Below, in pieces: positions 36,883 through 45,377 of a DNA stretch of 58,642 nt. The translations under genes were made by a program, and so were the position numbers. The notes under the pieces were generated by a model. That model was not told where the DNA came from, searched no databases, and was given only the letters and a program-made list of their open reading frames with translations. How positions within the stretch are numbered: the first letter of the stretch is position 1; each line of letters begins with the position of its first letter. The DNA comes from Corynebacterium sp. NML130628 (GTDB lineage: Bacteria; Actinomycetota; Actinomycetes; Mycobacteriales; Mycobacteriaceae). Location of the stretch: NCBI RefSeq assembly GCF_001875665.1, contig NZ_MLAL01000006.1:1-58642 (forward strand), given 5' to 3'.

Positions 36883-38606
36883 TGCGAGTTATGGCGCAAA
36901 TTGCCATGGTCATGAACCTGGACAAGTGCATCGGATGTCATACGTGTTCGGTGACGTGTAAGCAGGCATGGACCAACCGTGAAGGCACGGAGTACATCTG
37001 GTTCAACAATGTTGAAACTCGTCCCGGCGTAGGCTACCCACGCTCGTGGGAGGACCAAGATAAGTGGAAGGGCGGCTGGAAGCTTGACGGCAGCGGCAAG
37101 CTCAAGCCACGCCAGGGTGGGCGTATCAAGCGTCTGGCCACTATTTTCCACAACCCGAACATGCCGACGATCGAGGACTACTACGAGCCGTGGACCTATG
37201 AGTACGAGAAGCTCATCAGCGCCCCGGCGGGGCAGAAGACGCAGCCGACAGCGCGTCCGAAGTCGCAAATTACTGGCAAGCCGATCGACACGATCTCCTG
37301 GTCTTCGAACTGGGATGACAACCTTGGTGGTTCGACAGCAACCATGGACGACGACCAAGTCCTGGAGAAGATGAACCTGGAGGTGAAGAAGGAAATTGAA
37401 GAATCCTTCATGTTCTACCTCCCACGCATCTGTGAGCACTGCTTGAACCCAACGTGCGTGTCGTCTTGCCCGTCGGGCGCGATGTACAAGCGCACCGAAG
37501 ACGGCATCGTTCTTGTTGACCAGGACAGCTGCCGAGGCTGGCGCATGTGTGTTTCTGGTTGCCCGTACAAGAAGGTGTACTTCAACCACAAGACGGGCAA
37601 GGCTGAAAAATGTACGCTGTGCTACCCACGCATTGAGGTCGGCCAGCCGACCGTGTGCTCGGAGACGTGTGTGGGTCGTCTGCGTTACCTGGGCGTGCTG
37701 CTCTACGATGCGGACCGTGTCGCCGAAGCTGCCTCAACCCCCGATGAAAAGGACCTGTTTGAGGCGCAGAAGTCGCTCTTCCTTGATCCCCGTGATCCTG
37801 AGGTCGTTCGCGCAGCAACCGAAGAGGGCATTCCGCATTCTTGGATCGAGGCCGCGCAGAATTCCCCAATCTACGACCTGATCTTCACCTACGGTGTGGC
37901 GCTGCCGCTGCACCCAGAGTTCCGCACGCTGCCGATGGTGTGGTACATCCCGTCGTTGTCGCCGATTGTCGACCAAGTGACGAAGACTGGCGCCGACGGC
38001 GAGGACCACAAGGTGTTGCTCAGCGCGATCTCCAACATGCGCATCCCGCTGGAGTACCAGGCTGGTCTGTTCACCGCCGGTGATACCGTCCCGGTGGAGC
38101 TTTCACTACGCAGGCTCGCCGCGATGCGTTCCTACATGCGCGACATCAACCTGGGTCAGCCGACGAACGAGGCGATTGCGAGTGCCGTCGGCATGACAGG
38201 CAAGGATCTAGAGGCGATGTACCATCTGCTGGCGATCGCCAAGTACGACGACCGGTACGTCATCCCGACCACTTCCCCGGAGACACCACGCGGTATGTCG
38301 TCGCTGGATCCCTTCGGCGGAGTCGACCCGGCGAGCAACGAGCTGATGGCCAACCTCGGTATGGGTGCGCCAAGCGCCTGCCACGAAGAGGCCGATAACG
38401 CTCAGCCTGGCAAGGTGTCTCTCATGTCGTGGACCGGCGACCGTCCTGACGCGATGTTCCCTACTGCGTTGAAGACTCGCGAGCCGAAGACCGCAAGCGA
38501 GAACTACCGCCCTGCTGCACCAGAGGCCTCCACTCCGACGCCGAACCCGGTTCAGGAAGGCCCAAGTGCTGACGGCAACACCGCACGACGCGAGGGTGAG
38601 CAGTAA
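36882..38606 (+). CDS. narH: Respiratory nitrate reductase beta subunit NarH
   Basis: A 574-aa electron-transfer subunit carrying three [4Fe-4S] and one [3Fe-4S] cluster. The cysteine groups are CIGCHTCSVTCKQ, CEHCLNPTCVSSCP, CRGWRMCVSGCP (Trp replaces a Cys, giving the 3Fe cluster) and CTLCYPRIEVGQPTVCSETC. It is about 50 residues longer than E. coli NarH, with a Pro/Thr-rich C-terminal tail after position 540. The start MRVMAQ overlaps narG and the stop overlaps narJ, both as TAATG. Confidence 0.97.
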   Translation: MRVMAQIAMVMNLDKCIGCHTCSVTCKQAWTNREGTEYIWFNNVETRPGVGYPRSWEDQDKWKGGWKLDGSGKLKPRQGGRIKRLATIFHNPNMPTIEDYYEPWTYEYEKLISAPAGQKTQPTARPKSQITGKPIDTISWSSNWDDNLGGSTATMDDDQVLEKMNLEVKKEIEESFMFYLPRICEHCLNPTCVSSCPSGAMYKRTEDGIVLVDQDSCRGWRMCVSGCPYKKVYFNHKTGKAEKCTLCYPRIEVGQPTVCSETCVGRLRYLGVLLYDADRVAEAASTPDEKDLFEAQKSLFLDPRDPEVVRAATEEGIPHSWIEAAQNSPIYDLIFTYGVALPLHPEFRTLPMVWYIPSLSPIVDQVTKTGADGEDHKVLLSAISNMRIPLEYQAGLFTAGDTVPVELSLRRLAAMRSYMRDINLGQPTNEAIASAVGMTGKDLEAMYHLLAIAKYDDRYVIPTTSPETPRGMSSLDPFGGVDPASNELMANLGMGAPSACHEEADNAQPGKVSLMSWTGDRPDAMFPTALKTREPKTASENYRPAAPEASTPTPNPVQEGPSADGNTARREGEQ

Positions 38607-39301
38607 TGAGCACCCGGACCCAAATCGGGGTTGTACCCGAGGAGTTGGTGACCCCAGTTGCGTGCGACGCGCAGCAGCGCCGGATCGCAGCTATGGCTCT
38701 CAGCCTTGCGTTGCGGTATCCGGATGAGGAATTCTTCTCTACGTTGAATACGGTCGAGGAGCAGCTCGGGCTACTTCCTGCCCCTGTTTCTGCGGAGATC
38801 GCGGAGTTCATTGGTAGGGCGCGCGGCCTCGGCCTGTTGTCGCTCCAGGAGCACTACGTAGAGACCTTCGACCAACGTCGTCGCTGCGCGTTGCACCTCT
38901 CCTACTACTCTGTGGGAGATACTCGCCAACGCGGCGCAGCGATCCTCGCGTTTCGCCAGCAGTTGGCGGGCCTCGGGATGGAGGAGATCTCCGACGAGCT
39001 GCCAGACCACCTCTGTGTGGTACTAGAGGCGCTTGCCTTCGCTGACGCCGACTCTCAGCAGCACGCGTTGGAGATGATTGCCTCGCATCGCGACGGGCTT
39101 GAGGTGCTGCGTCACGCTCTGGTCGGGCTGGGTAGCCCGTACGCTCACCTGCTCACCGCGGTGTGTATGCTGCTCCCAACCATCGACGAGGAAACAATTT
39201 CTCGCTACATCAACCTGATTCGCCAGGGACCTCCTGCGGAGATGGTCGGTATTGAAACTACTCCCCTGCCGTTTCCAACGGCTTCTCCCAACCACAGTTA
39301 A
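38606..39301 (+). CDS. narJ: Nitrate reductase molybdenum cofactor assembly chaperone NarJ
   Basis: A 231-aa helical TorD-like chaperone that inserts Moco into NarG before the complex joins the membrane; it is not part of the final enzyme. HYVETFDQRRRCALHLSYYSVGDTRQRG is the family signature. The start overlaps the narH stop by one base, and narI follows after 15 nt. Confidence 0.95.
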   Translation: MSTRTQIGVVPEELVTPVACDAQQRRIAAMALSLALRYPDEEFFSTLNTVEEQLGLLPAPVSAEIAEFIGRARGLGLLSLQEHYVETFDQRRRCALHLSYYSVGDTRQRGAAILAFRQQLAGLGMEEISDELPDHLCVVLEALAFADADSQQHALEMIASHRDGLEVLRHALVGLGSPYAHLLTAVCMLLPTIDEETISRYINLIRQGPPAEMVGIETTPLPFPTASPNHS

Positions 39302-39316
39302 AGGACTGAACTCACT

Positions 39317-40075
39317 ATGACTGGTATTGAAGAATTCCTGTGGGTGGCCTTTCCCTGGTTGGCCATCGCCGCGTTTGTCATCGGCATTATCTGGCGCTGG
39401 CGCTATGACCAGATGGGCTGGACAACCCACTCCTCGCAAATCTACGAATCGAAGTTGTTGCGACTCTCCTCGCCGCTGTTCCACTGGGGCATGGTCTTCG
39501 TAGTCATTGGCCACTTGATGGGCCTGGCGATTCCGAAGTCGTGGACGCGAGGCGTGGGCATCAGCGATCACGCCTACCACCTCATCGCAACCATTCCAGG
39601 CACCATCGCTGGCATCGCCGTGGTGTTGGGGCTGCTTGGCTTGCTCTACCGCCGCGTGGTCAACCGTTCGGTGTTCTTATCGACGGCCACCTCCGACAAG
39701 TTCATGTATGTCTTCCTCACAATCGCAATCTGCTCGGGCTTCGTCGCGACTGTCTCGACGCAGGTGTTCGGGGAACCCGGTGGCTACGACTACCGTGAAA
39801 CGATTTCTCCTTGGTTGCGCCAGTTGTTGATCTTTAACCCGATGCCCGACCTGATGGTCCAGGCACCCTGGGAATTTAAGGTCCACGTATTGGCTGGCTT
39901 CACACTGATTGCCTGCTGGCCTTTCACTCGCCTTGTCCACGCGTTCTCGGCGCCCGTGGGATACTCCACGCGGCCGTACGTGGTCTACCGCTCGCGCGGT
40001 GAAGAGGTTCAGGGTCGTCGCTCTGAGGCACAGTGGGAGCCGATCCGCTCGAACGGGCGTCAGCTGAAGCGCTAG
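39317..40075 (+). CDS. narI: Respiratory nitrate reductase gamma subunit NarI
   Basis: A 252-aa cytochrome b subunit with five membrane helices that oxidises menaquinol and anchors NarGH. Heme-ligand histidines are expected in FHWGMVFVVIGHLMG and in FKVHVLAGFTLI / FTRLVHAFSAPVGY. A 30-residue hydrophilic tail ends the protein. It is the last gene of narK-narGHJI, ending at a terminator hairpin. Confidence 0.96.
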   Translation: MTGIEEFLWVAFPWLAIAAFVIGIIWRWRYDQMGWTTHSSQIYESKLLRLSSPLFHWGMVFVVIGHLMGLAIPKSWTRGVGISDHAYHLIATIPGTIAGIAVVLGLLGLLYRRVVNRSVFLSTATSDKFMYVFLTIAICSGFVATVSTQVFGEPGGYDYRETISPWLRQLLIFNPMPDLMVQAPWEFKVHVLAGFTLIACWPFTRLVHAFSAPVGYSTRPYVVYRSRGEEVQGRRSEAQWEPIRSNGRQLKR

Positions 40076-40093
40076 CGCTCACCCGTTAGCCCG

Positions 40094-40130
40094 TAATGCC
40101 CCCGGAGCTGTTATCCCGAGGGCATTTTTC
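40094..40130 (+). terminator. Terminator after narI
   Basis: taatgccc and gggcattt form the stem with further partial pairing toward the loop, followed by a T run (tttttc). It lies about 20 nt past the narI stop and isolates nar from modA. Confidence 0.85.
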
Positions 40131-40190
40131 GTGCCTGCTCCTTTACGATAATTTATATTCATATTCAAGCCACTACTCGAAGGAATTTTC

Positions 40191-40976
40191 ATGCGTTCGT
40201 CTCGTCTTGCCACATTGTTCGTCGCTGCTCTAGCTACGACCGGCTTGACCGCTTGCGCCGGTGGTACAGATACCGAAGGCTCGACCGCAACGGCACCAAG
40301 CGCTGAGGCAACCAGCGACCTCATCGTGATGGGGGCAGCCTCTACACGAGTGCTCAACGACGACCTTTCAGAAATGTCCGAGAGCAACCTCGAGTTCGTC
40401 AACGCGGGCTCCTCTGACCTGGTGCAGCAGTTGAAGGAGGGCGCGCCTGGTGACGTGCTGATCACAGCTGACCAGAAGAATATGGACAAGGCTGTCGAAG
40501 CGGGCGTCGCAAAGGATCCGAAAGTAGTAGCGACGAACTCGATGGTGCTTGTCGTGCCGAAAGGCAACCCAGCAAGCATCAAGAGCGTCGAGGACGTCCA
40601 AAAAGAGGGCGTAAACCTGGTGGTGTGTGATGCGCAGGTCCCATGCGGCTCCGTGACTAACGAGCTTGTCGCAGCGAACAATCTCTCTATCAACCCTGTG
40701 TCTCTGGAACACAGTGTGTCCGACACCCTGGGCAAGGTGGTCTCCGGGGAGGCCGACGCTGGCTTCGTGTACCGCACTGACGCTGCGGCAGCCGGTGACA
40801 GTGTCGAGGTCCTGGACATTCCACACGCTGAAGAGAAGCCGAACTCCCTCGTCGCTGCTGTTACTACCAACACCACCGACGAAGCCGCTGCACAGAAACT
40901 CTTTGAGCTGCTTGCAAGCCCCGAGATGGCCGTTGTGTGGGAGAAGTACGGTTTCGCCCCTGCTACCCACCAGTGA
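40191..40976 (+). CDS. modA: Molybdate ABC transporter substrate-binding lipoprotein ModA
   Basis: A 261-aa periplasmic-type binding protein anchored as a lipoprotein: signal peptide 1-21, lipobox LTAC with Cys22. The segments LIVMGAASTRVLNDDL and VNAGSSDLVQQLKEGAPGDVLITAD are typical of ModA, where Ser residues bind the oxyanion. AAGGA precedes the ATG. The fused ModBC gene follows after 22 nt. It supplies molybdate for the cofactor used by NarG. Confidence 0.94.
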   Translation: MRSSRLATLFVAALATTGLTACAGGTDTEGSTATAPSAEATSDLIVMGAASTRVLNDDLSEMSESNLEFVNAGSSDLVQQLKEGAPGDVLITADQKNMDKAVEAGVAKDPKVVATNSMVLVVPKGNPASIKSVEDVQKEGVNLVVCDAQVPCGSVTNELVAANNLSINPVSLEHSVSDTLGKVVSGEADAGFVYRTDAAAAGDSVEVLDIPHAEEKPNSLVAAVTTNTTDEAAAQKLFELLASPEMAVVWEKYGFAPATHQ

Positions 40977-40998
40977 CCACCGGGTAGAGTCCATATTC

Positions 40999-42936
40999 AT
41001 GCAGCAATCAACGCTTCGTCAGGCCCCACGCCAGACACCAGTATTGGTGTGGGTCCTGGCGCTTTTTGCTCTCGCCATCATTGTCTTGCCGATCCTGGCG
41101 CTTGGCGTACGCGTGCCCTGGGGCAAGCTCGGCGAGATCCTTGCTTCGGGCTCCACGCATCAGCTGCTTCGCGTGACGTTAAACTCAGCCGTCCTCGCAT
41201 GTGCCATAACGCTGCTGCTGGGCACCCCGCTTGCGCTTTGGATGCAACACCTGCGGCGCGGCGCCAGCTTTGCACGCGTGCTTGTGCTGCTTCCGCTGGC
41301 TATGCCCCCAGTCGTCGGTGGCCTTGCGCTCAGCGCGTTCCTTGGTCGGCGAGGCCTGGCGGCACCGATTCTGGACGCCTTGCATATCCAGTTCGCGTTC
41401 GCGTTTCCCGGGGTGGTTGCTGCACATGTCTTCATTGCGCTGCCGTTCGTTGTCATCACACTTGACGCGGCTCTGCGTCAACTCGATCCGGAGATTACCT
41501 ACTCGGCCGCGGGCGTGGGGCTAAGTCCGTCCACAATTACTCGCAAGATCATCCTGCCTGCGATCGCGCCCTCACTCGTCTCTGCTGCCGGGTTGGCCTT
41601 TGCGCGCTCACTCGGCGAGTTCGGAACGACGCTCACCTTTGCAGGCTCGATGCCAGGCATAACACGCACAATGCCGTTGGGCATCTACATCGCCCGTGAA
41701 GTCGACCAAGATGTTGCGTACGGCCTTTCAGCCATTTTGATCGCGCTCGCTGTCCTGACGCTCGCTGCATCAACGCTGCCAACCGTCTTCCTGTCACGTT
41801 CACGCTCCCGCGAGGTCTCACGCACGACACACGATGTAGACACCCAGCGCCTCCGTGCTCTTACGAGCCCAGAAGACGGCGGTGTACCCGTCACTGTCGG
41901 AGGTACAACGTTTCCTGCTAACGCCACCACGGCACTCATCGGGCTGAACGGCTCGGGCAAAACCACATTGGTTGGCAGGATCGCCGGGCGCCTCGGCGGC
42001 CTGCGAACCACGATCGGTGACCGCGTGGTTGACGAGGGCACGGCGTCGAGCAGACTCGTGCCCGCGCATAAGCGCGGTGTTGTCCTGTTGACCCAGAACC
42101 CTGGTCTGCCCCCTACTTCAACCCCGCTGAAAGCTGTTGCAATGGTCACGGGGAGCAAACAGCGTGCGTTTGACCTGCTCACCTCAGCTGGCCTACGCGA
42201 CCTTGCCGACGTCCCCGTCCGCGCTCTATCGGGCGGCCAGGCTTCACAAGTCTCACTCGTGCGCGCGCTTGCCCCCCGCCCCCGCGTGTTGATCCTTGAC
42301 GAGCCACTCGCCGCCATCGACGTGAATTCGGCACACCACTGGCGCCAGGTGCTGCGAGCCACCGCTCACGACCGCACCACAGTCGTGATTACGCACAACC
42401 CGTTGGATGTCGCCAACCTTGCGGAATACGTCGCAGTAATGGACCGCGGCCACGTGATCAGTCTGCGTTCAACGGTTGAGGAGCTCAAGGTCCCGGCTAC
42501 GCAGTTCTCTGCCCGCCTAGCCGGCGTGAACTGGCTACCCGCGAGCGTGAACTGGATCCCTGCGCATATGATGGGTGCCGCCCACCAAGGTTGCGCTGCG
42601 CACGTGGAAACAACAATCGGGGAGCTAGCAGGCATCGCCTCAGAACAGTGTGAACAGCGCGACGACGCCGTCGTGGTCTTTGCACCACACGCTGTCTCGC
42701 TGCATGTGCCTCCAGCGGCTACACCCGAGGAATACAACGCGCTGCGCGCCACCGTGGCCACAGTCGATGTCAGTACCGCGGGCGGACTGACTGTGGAGCT
42801 TGACGTCCACGGTGCGGTGGTCGCACTTCCCGTCGAAAGACAGGAGGCGCTCGATGCTGGCATTGAGCCAGGAGCGTCTGTGACGTGCTACGTCAAAACA
42901 GAAGACATCGCGATCCACCCGAAACCGACGGATTAG
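40999..42936 (+). CDS. modBC: Fused molybdate ABC transporter permease and ATPase (ModB-ModC)
   Basis: A 645-aa protein. Residues about 1-270 are a ModB permease with six helices and the EAA-like loop (LDAALRQLDPEITYSAAGVG, SLGEFGTTLTFAG). Residues about 290-510 are the ATPase: Walker A GLNGSGKTTL, Q-loop LTQNPG, signature LSGGQASQV, Walker B VLILDEPLAA and the His of VVITHNP. A TOBE-like domain ends the protein (about 575-640). Usually modB and modC are separate genes. The start at 40999 was chosen because the frame upstream overlaps modA. The stop overlaps that of the opposite moaD by two to four bases. Confidence 0.93.
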   Translation: MQQSTLRQAPRQTPVLVWVLALFALAIIVLPILALGVRVPWGKLGEILASGSTHQLLRVTLNSAVLACAITLLLGTPLALWMQHLRRGASFARVLVLLPLAMPPVVGGLALSAFLGRRGLAAPILDALHIQFAFAFPGVVAAHVFIALPFVVITLDAALRQLDPEITYSAAGVGLSPSTITRKIILPAIAPSLVSAAGLAFARSLGEFGTTLTFAGSMPGITRTMPLGIYIAREVDQDVAYGLSAILIALAVLTLAASTLPTVFLSRSRSREVSRTTHDVDTQRLRALTSPEDGGVPVTVGGTTFPANATTALIGLNGSGKTTLVGRIAGRLGGLRTTIGDRVVDEGTASSRLVPAHKRGVVLLTQNPGLPPTSTPLKAVAMVTGSKQRAFDLLTSAGLRDLADVPVRALSGGQASQVSLVRALAPRPRVLILDEPLAAIDVNSAHHWRQVLRATAHDRTTVVITHNPLDVANLAEYVAVMDRGHVISLRSTVEELKVPATQFSARLAGVNWLPASVNWIPAHMMGAAHQGCAAHVETTIGELAGIASEQCEQRDDAVVVFAPHAVSLHVPPAATPEEYNALRATVATVDVSTAGGLTVELDVHGAVVALPVERQEALDAGIEPGASVTCYVKTEDIAIHPKPTD

Positions 42937-43187
42937 CCTCCTGCGAACGGTGGCAGTACATCAACGCGTTCTGCGGACTCGAGCGAGTCGGTCTGTTGGG
43001 CGCGTTTGCCGTCGATGAGGAAGGTGCAGCGTGTCAAGATGTCTGTGAGGGTTTGGCCGGCGTCGGTGGTGCCGTTGTGGCGCGAAGCGGCGTCGTCAAG
43101 AAGTTCCTGGAGCGTGGCAAAGTTCCCAACTTCTTCCTGCGCGACGCCTGTGGCCGCTCGTGCTGCGGCAAAGTAGTGAATTTGCAT
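42933..43187 (-). CDS. moaD: Molybdopterin synthase small subunit MoaD
   Basis: An 84-aa ubiquitin-like sulfur carrier ending in the essential Gly-Gly (VDVLPPFAGG). Its C-terminal thiocarboxylate gives sulfur to MoaE to form molybdopterin. The start MQIHYFAAARAATG at 43187 gives the normal family length; ATG at 43196 is an alternative. It lies alone on the minus strand: tail-to-tail with modBC and head-to-head with moeA2. Its partner MoaE and the likely activating enzyme MoeB are 1.7-2.2 kb away on the other strand. Confidence 0.92.
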   Translation of the reverse strand: MQIHYFAAARAATGVAQEEVGNFATLQELLDDAASRHNGTTDAGQTLTDILTRCTFLIDGKRAQQTDSLESAERVDVLPPFAGG

Positions 43188-43232
43188 GTCGCCCATGGTA
43201 GCGAACTGTGCGTGACGCGTAGAGTAAGCGGC

Positions 43233-44402
43233 ATGACACGAAGTACTGAGGAACACTTTCGCGAGGTACAGCGAACGATTGGGCAGCGTCCGTCGGAGCG
43301 CATCACCGTGGTTGAGGCGGGCAAACAGCAGCGGGTGCTCGCCGCGGATGTTGTTGCCGTCCGCGCGCAGCCGTCCTTTGATAATTCGCAGATGGACGGC
43401 TACGCCCTACCCCAGGTGGAGGCGCACACGGCGCTGATCGGGCCCACGATCGCAGCCGGCGCAGATCCCGACGAGCTGTATCCGGAGGGCCTCCAAGATG
43501 TCGTGGCTCCGATCATGACCGGCGCCAAGCTGCCGCGCGGCACCGTAGCGGTTGTTCCAGTGGAGCGTTGCACCCCACCGACGTTTGGTGCTACAGATGA
43601 GAAAGTGCAAGTACCCGCAGCAGAGCTCGGTCAGTTCATGCGCCTGGCAGGCAGCGATGTGCAGCCTGGTGCTTGCATTGCGCGCAGAGGCGACGTAGTG
43701 ACGCCCGCACTTGTCGGCGCTGCGATCGGCCAGAGAATCGATACCGTTGAGGTGGAGCGCACTGCCCGCATCCTGGTCATAACTGGTGGTGCAGAGGTGA
43801 CTCCACATGCCCAGGGGGCAGGCCCCGCAACGATCCCGGATTCAAACGGGCCGATGCTTGAGGTGCTCGCGGCTCGCCACGGCATCGACGTGGCAGCACG
43901 TCTTTTAACCAATGATGATCCGAAACTGCTCCAACAGGAAGTTGCAGCTGCAATCGAGGAGCACCACCCCGATGCGATTGTGACTTCGGGTGGGATCAGC
44001 CACGGCAAGTTTGAGGTCATCCGGCAGATGTTTACCGATGGCTGGTACGGCCACGTGGCGCAGCAACCCGGCGGGCCTCAAGGGATTTCCACGTTCCGAG
44101 GTGTGCCGGTTGTGAGCCTGCCAGGCAACCCGATTTCCACCATCGTTTCTTTCGTCCTGTATGTCGCACCGGTGTTGGGCCGCTCGGAGCCGCCGATACA
44201 AGTAGCCGTCGACACGGAGGTTACTGGTATCGCGGGCAAGGATCAGTACCTGCGCGGAGAGATACGCAATGGCCGTGCTCATCCGTTTCCAGGAACGAGC
44301 TCGCACCTACTGACGCAAGGGGCTACGGCAACATGCCTGATCCGTGTCCCTGATGCAGCAACGGTACCTGCGGGAACGCCGGTCACTGTGTATCCGATGT
44401 AG
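43233..44402 (+). CDS. Molybdopterin molybdotransferase MoeA (copy 2)
   Basis: A second MoeA, 389 aa. FDNSQMDGYALP, APIMTGAKLPRG, RILVITGGAEV, TIPDSNGPMLEVLAAR, IVTSGGISHGKFEVI and SLPGNPISTIVS follow the MoeA order. It differs from the first copy in length and in several motifs (ITGGAE where copy 1 has STGDEL), so it may be specialised. The start ATG at 43233 fits the family; the open frame upstream to 42885 overlaps moaD and is not used. First of four genes moeA2-mog-moaE-moeB. Confidence 0.92.
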   Translation: MTRSTEEHFREVQRTIGQRPSERITVVEAGKQQRVLAADVVAVRAQPSFDNSQMDGYALPQVEAHTALIGPTIAAGADPDELYPEGLQDVVAPIMTGAKLPRGTVAVVPVERCTPPTFGATDEKVQVPAAELGQFMRLAGSDVQPGACIARRGDVVTPALVGAAIGQRIDTVEVERTARILVITGGAEVTPHAQGAGPATIPDSNGPMLEVLAARHGIDVAARLLTNDDPKLLQQEVAAAIEEHHPDAIVTSGGISHGKFEVIRQMFTDGWYGHVAQQPGGPQGISTFRGVPVVSLPGNPISTIVSFVLYVAPVLGRSEPPIQVAVDTEVTGIAGKDQYLRGEIRNGRAHPFPGTSSHLLTQGATATCLIRVPDAATVPAGTPVTVYPM

Positions 44403-44407
44403 GTTGA

Positions 44408-44896
44408 GTGGATATGGATACGAATCATCGCAGCGCGCGAGTCATTGTTGCTTCTACGCGTGCAGCCGCTGGTGTCTACGAGGACAAGTCCGGGCCGATC
44501 GCCGTTTCGTTCCTACGAGAGGCAGGCTTTGATACCCCCGACGCTACCGTCGTGGCCGATGCGAACCTTGCCGACGCCGTCCACGAAGCACTTGCTGCGT
44601 CCCCGTCGGTATTGCTGACCTCGGGAGGCACCGGTATTACGCCGGATGACCAAACGGTTGATATTGTGGAGCCTCTGTTAGATCGGCAGCTGCCGGGCAT
44701 CGTGCACGCGTTTTGGTCATACGGTCAGCAACAGGTCGCAACAGCAGTGTTATCGCGCGCCGTGGCTGGTGTGGCGGGACGCACGTTCGTCATGACGCTT
44801 CCGGGTTCACGCGGCGGGGTGAAAGACGGGTGCGCCGTACTCGCTCCCCTGCTGGGCCACATCACCGCACTCATAGAAGGATCACATGAGCACTAA
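44408..44896 (+). CDS. mog: MogA/MoaB-family molybdopterin adenylyltransferase (copy 2)
   Basis: A 162-aa protein that adenylylates molybdopterin. VIVASTRAAAGVYEDKSGP, LLTSGGTGITPDDQTVD and MTLPGSRGGVKDG match the family. Start is GTG at 44408 or ATG at 44414. Its end overlaps moaE by 11 nt. With copy 1 at 31099, this window has two such proteins; the two are divergent in sequence. Confidence 0.92.
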   Translation: MDMDTNHRSARVIVASTRAAAGVYEDKSGPIAVSFLREAGFDTPDATVVADANLADAVHEALAASPSVLLTSGGTGITPDDQTVDIVEPLLDRQLPGIVHAFWSYGQQQVATAVLSRAVAGVAGRTFVMTLPGSRGGVKDGCAVLAPLLGHITALIEGSHEH

Positions 44897-45377
44897 TTCG
44901 CAACCAACACCGACTCCGGACCCTCAGTTCGTGGCGGAGCAGGTCAATACAGTTATCGACGCCCTCATCACTGAGACTCCCCTCGAGCGCTTCGCGACGG
45001 ACGCTTCCACTGCCACGATGACGCGCTCGATGGGCGCACTCGTCCGCTTCGAGGGCGTTGTCCGCGACCACGACGGCGGTCAGGCTGTGCGCTCACTGAC
45101 GTACGAGTCTCACCCCAGCGCCCAAGATGAGCTCCGCGCCATCGTTGAGGACATCGCGAAGCATCATCCGGTGAGGATCTGGGCTGCGCACCGGGTAGGC
45201 CCCGTGCCAATCGGCGAAATGGCGTTTCTGGTCCTCGTCGCCGGGGCGCACCGCTCCGAGGCTTTCGCTGCCTGTGAGGAGGTCACCGACAGGGTGAAGT
45301 CTCAGGTCCCAATCTGGAAAGAACAGTCGATGTCGGATGGTGCGACACAGTGGGTGGGTATCGATGACGCTCGATGA
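44886..45377 (+). CDS. moaE: Molybdopterin synthase large subunit MoaE
   Basis: The catalytic subunit of molybdopterin synthase, 163 aa. FEGVVRDHDGG, LTYESHPSAQDEL, VGPVPIGEMAFLVLV and the active-site Lys in VPIWKEQ are present. A hydrophilic N-terminus of about 45 residues precedes the core. It overlaps mog by 11 nt and the following moeB-like gene by 14 nt. Confidence 0.96.
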   Translation: MSTNSQPTPTPDPQFVAEQVNTVIDALITETPLERFATDASTATMTRSMGALVRFEGVVRDHDGGQAVRSLTYESHPSAQDELRAIVEDIAKHHPVRIWAAHRVGPVPIGEMAFLVLVAGAHRSEAFAACEEVTDRVKSQVPIWKEQSMSDGATQWVGIDDAR

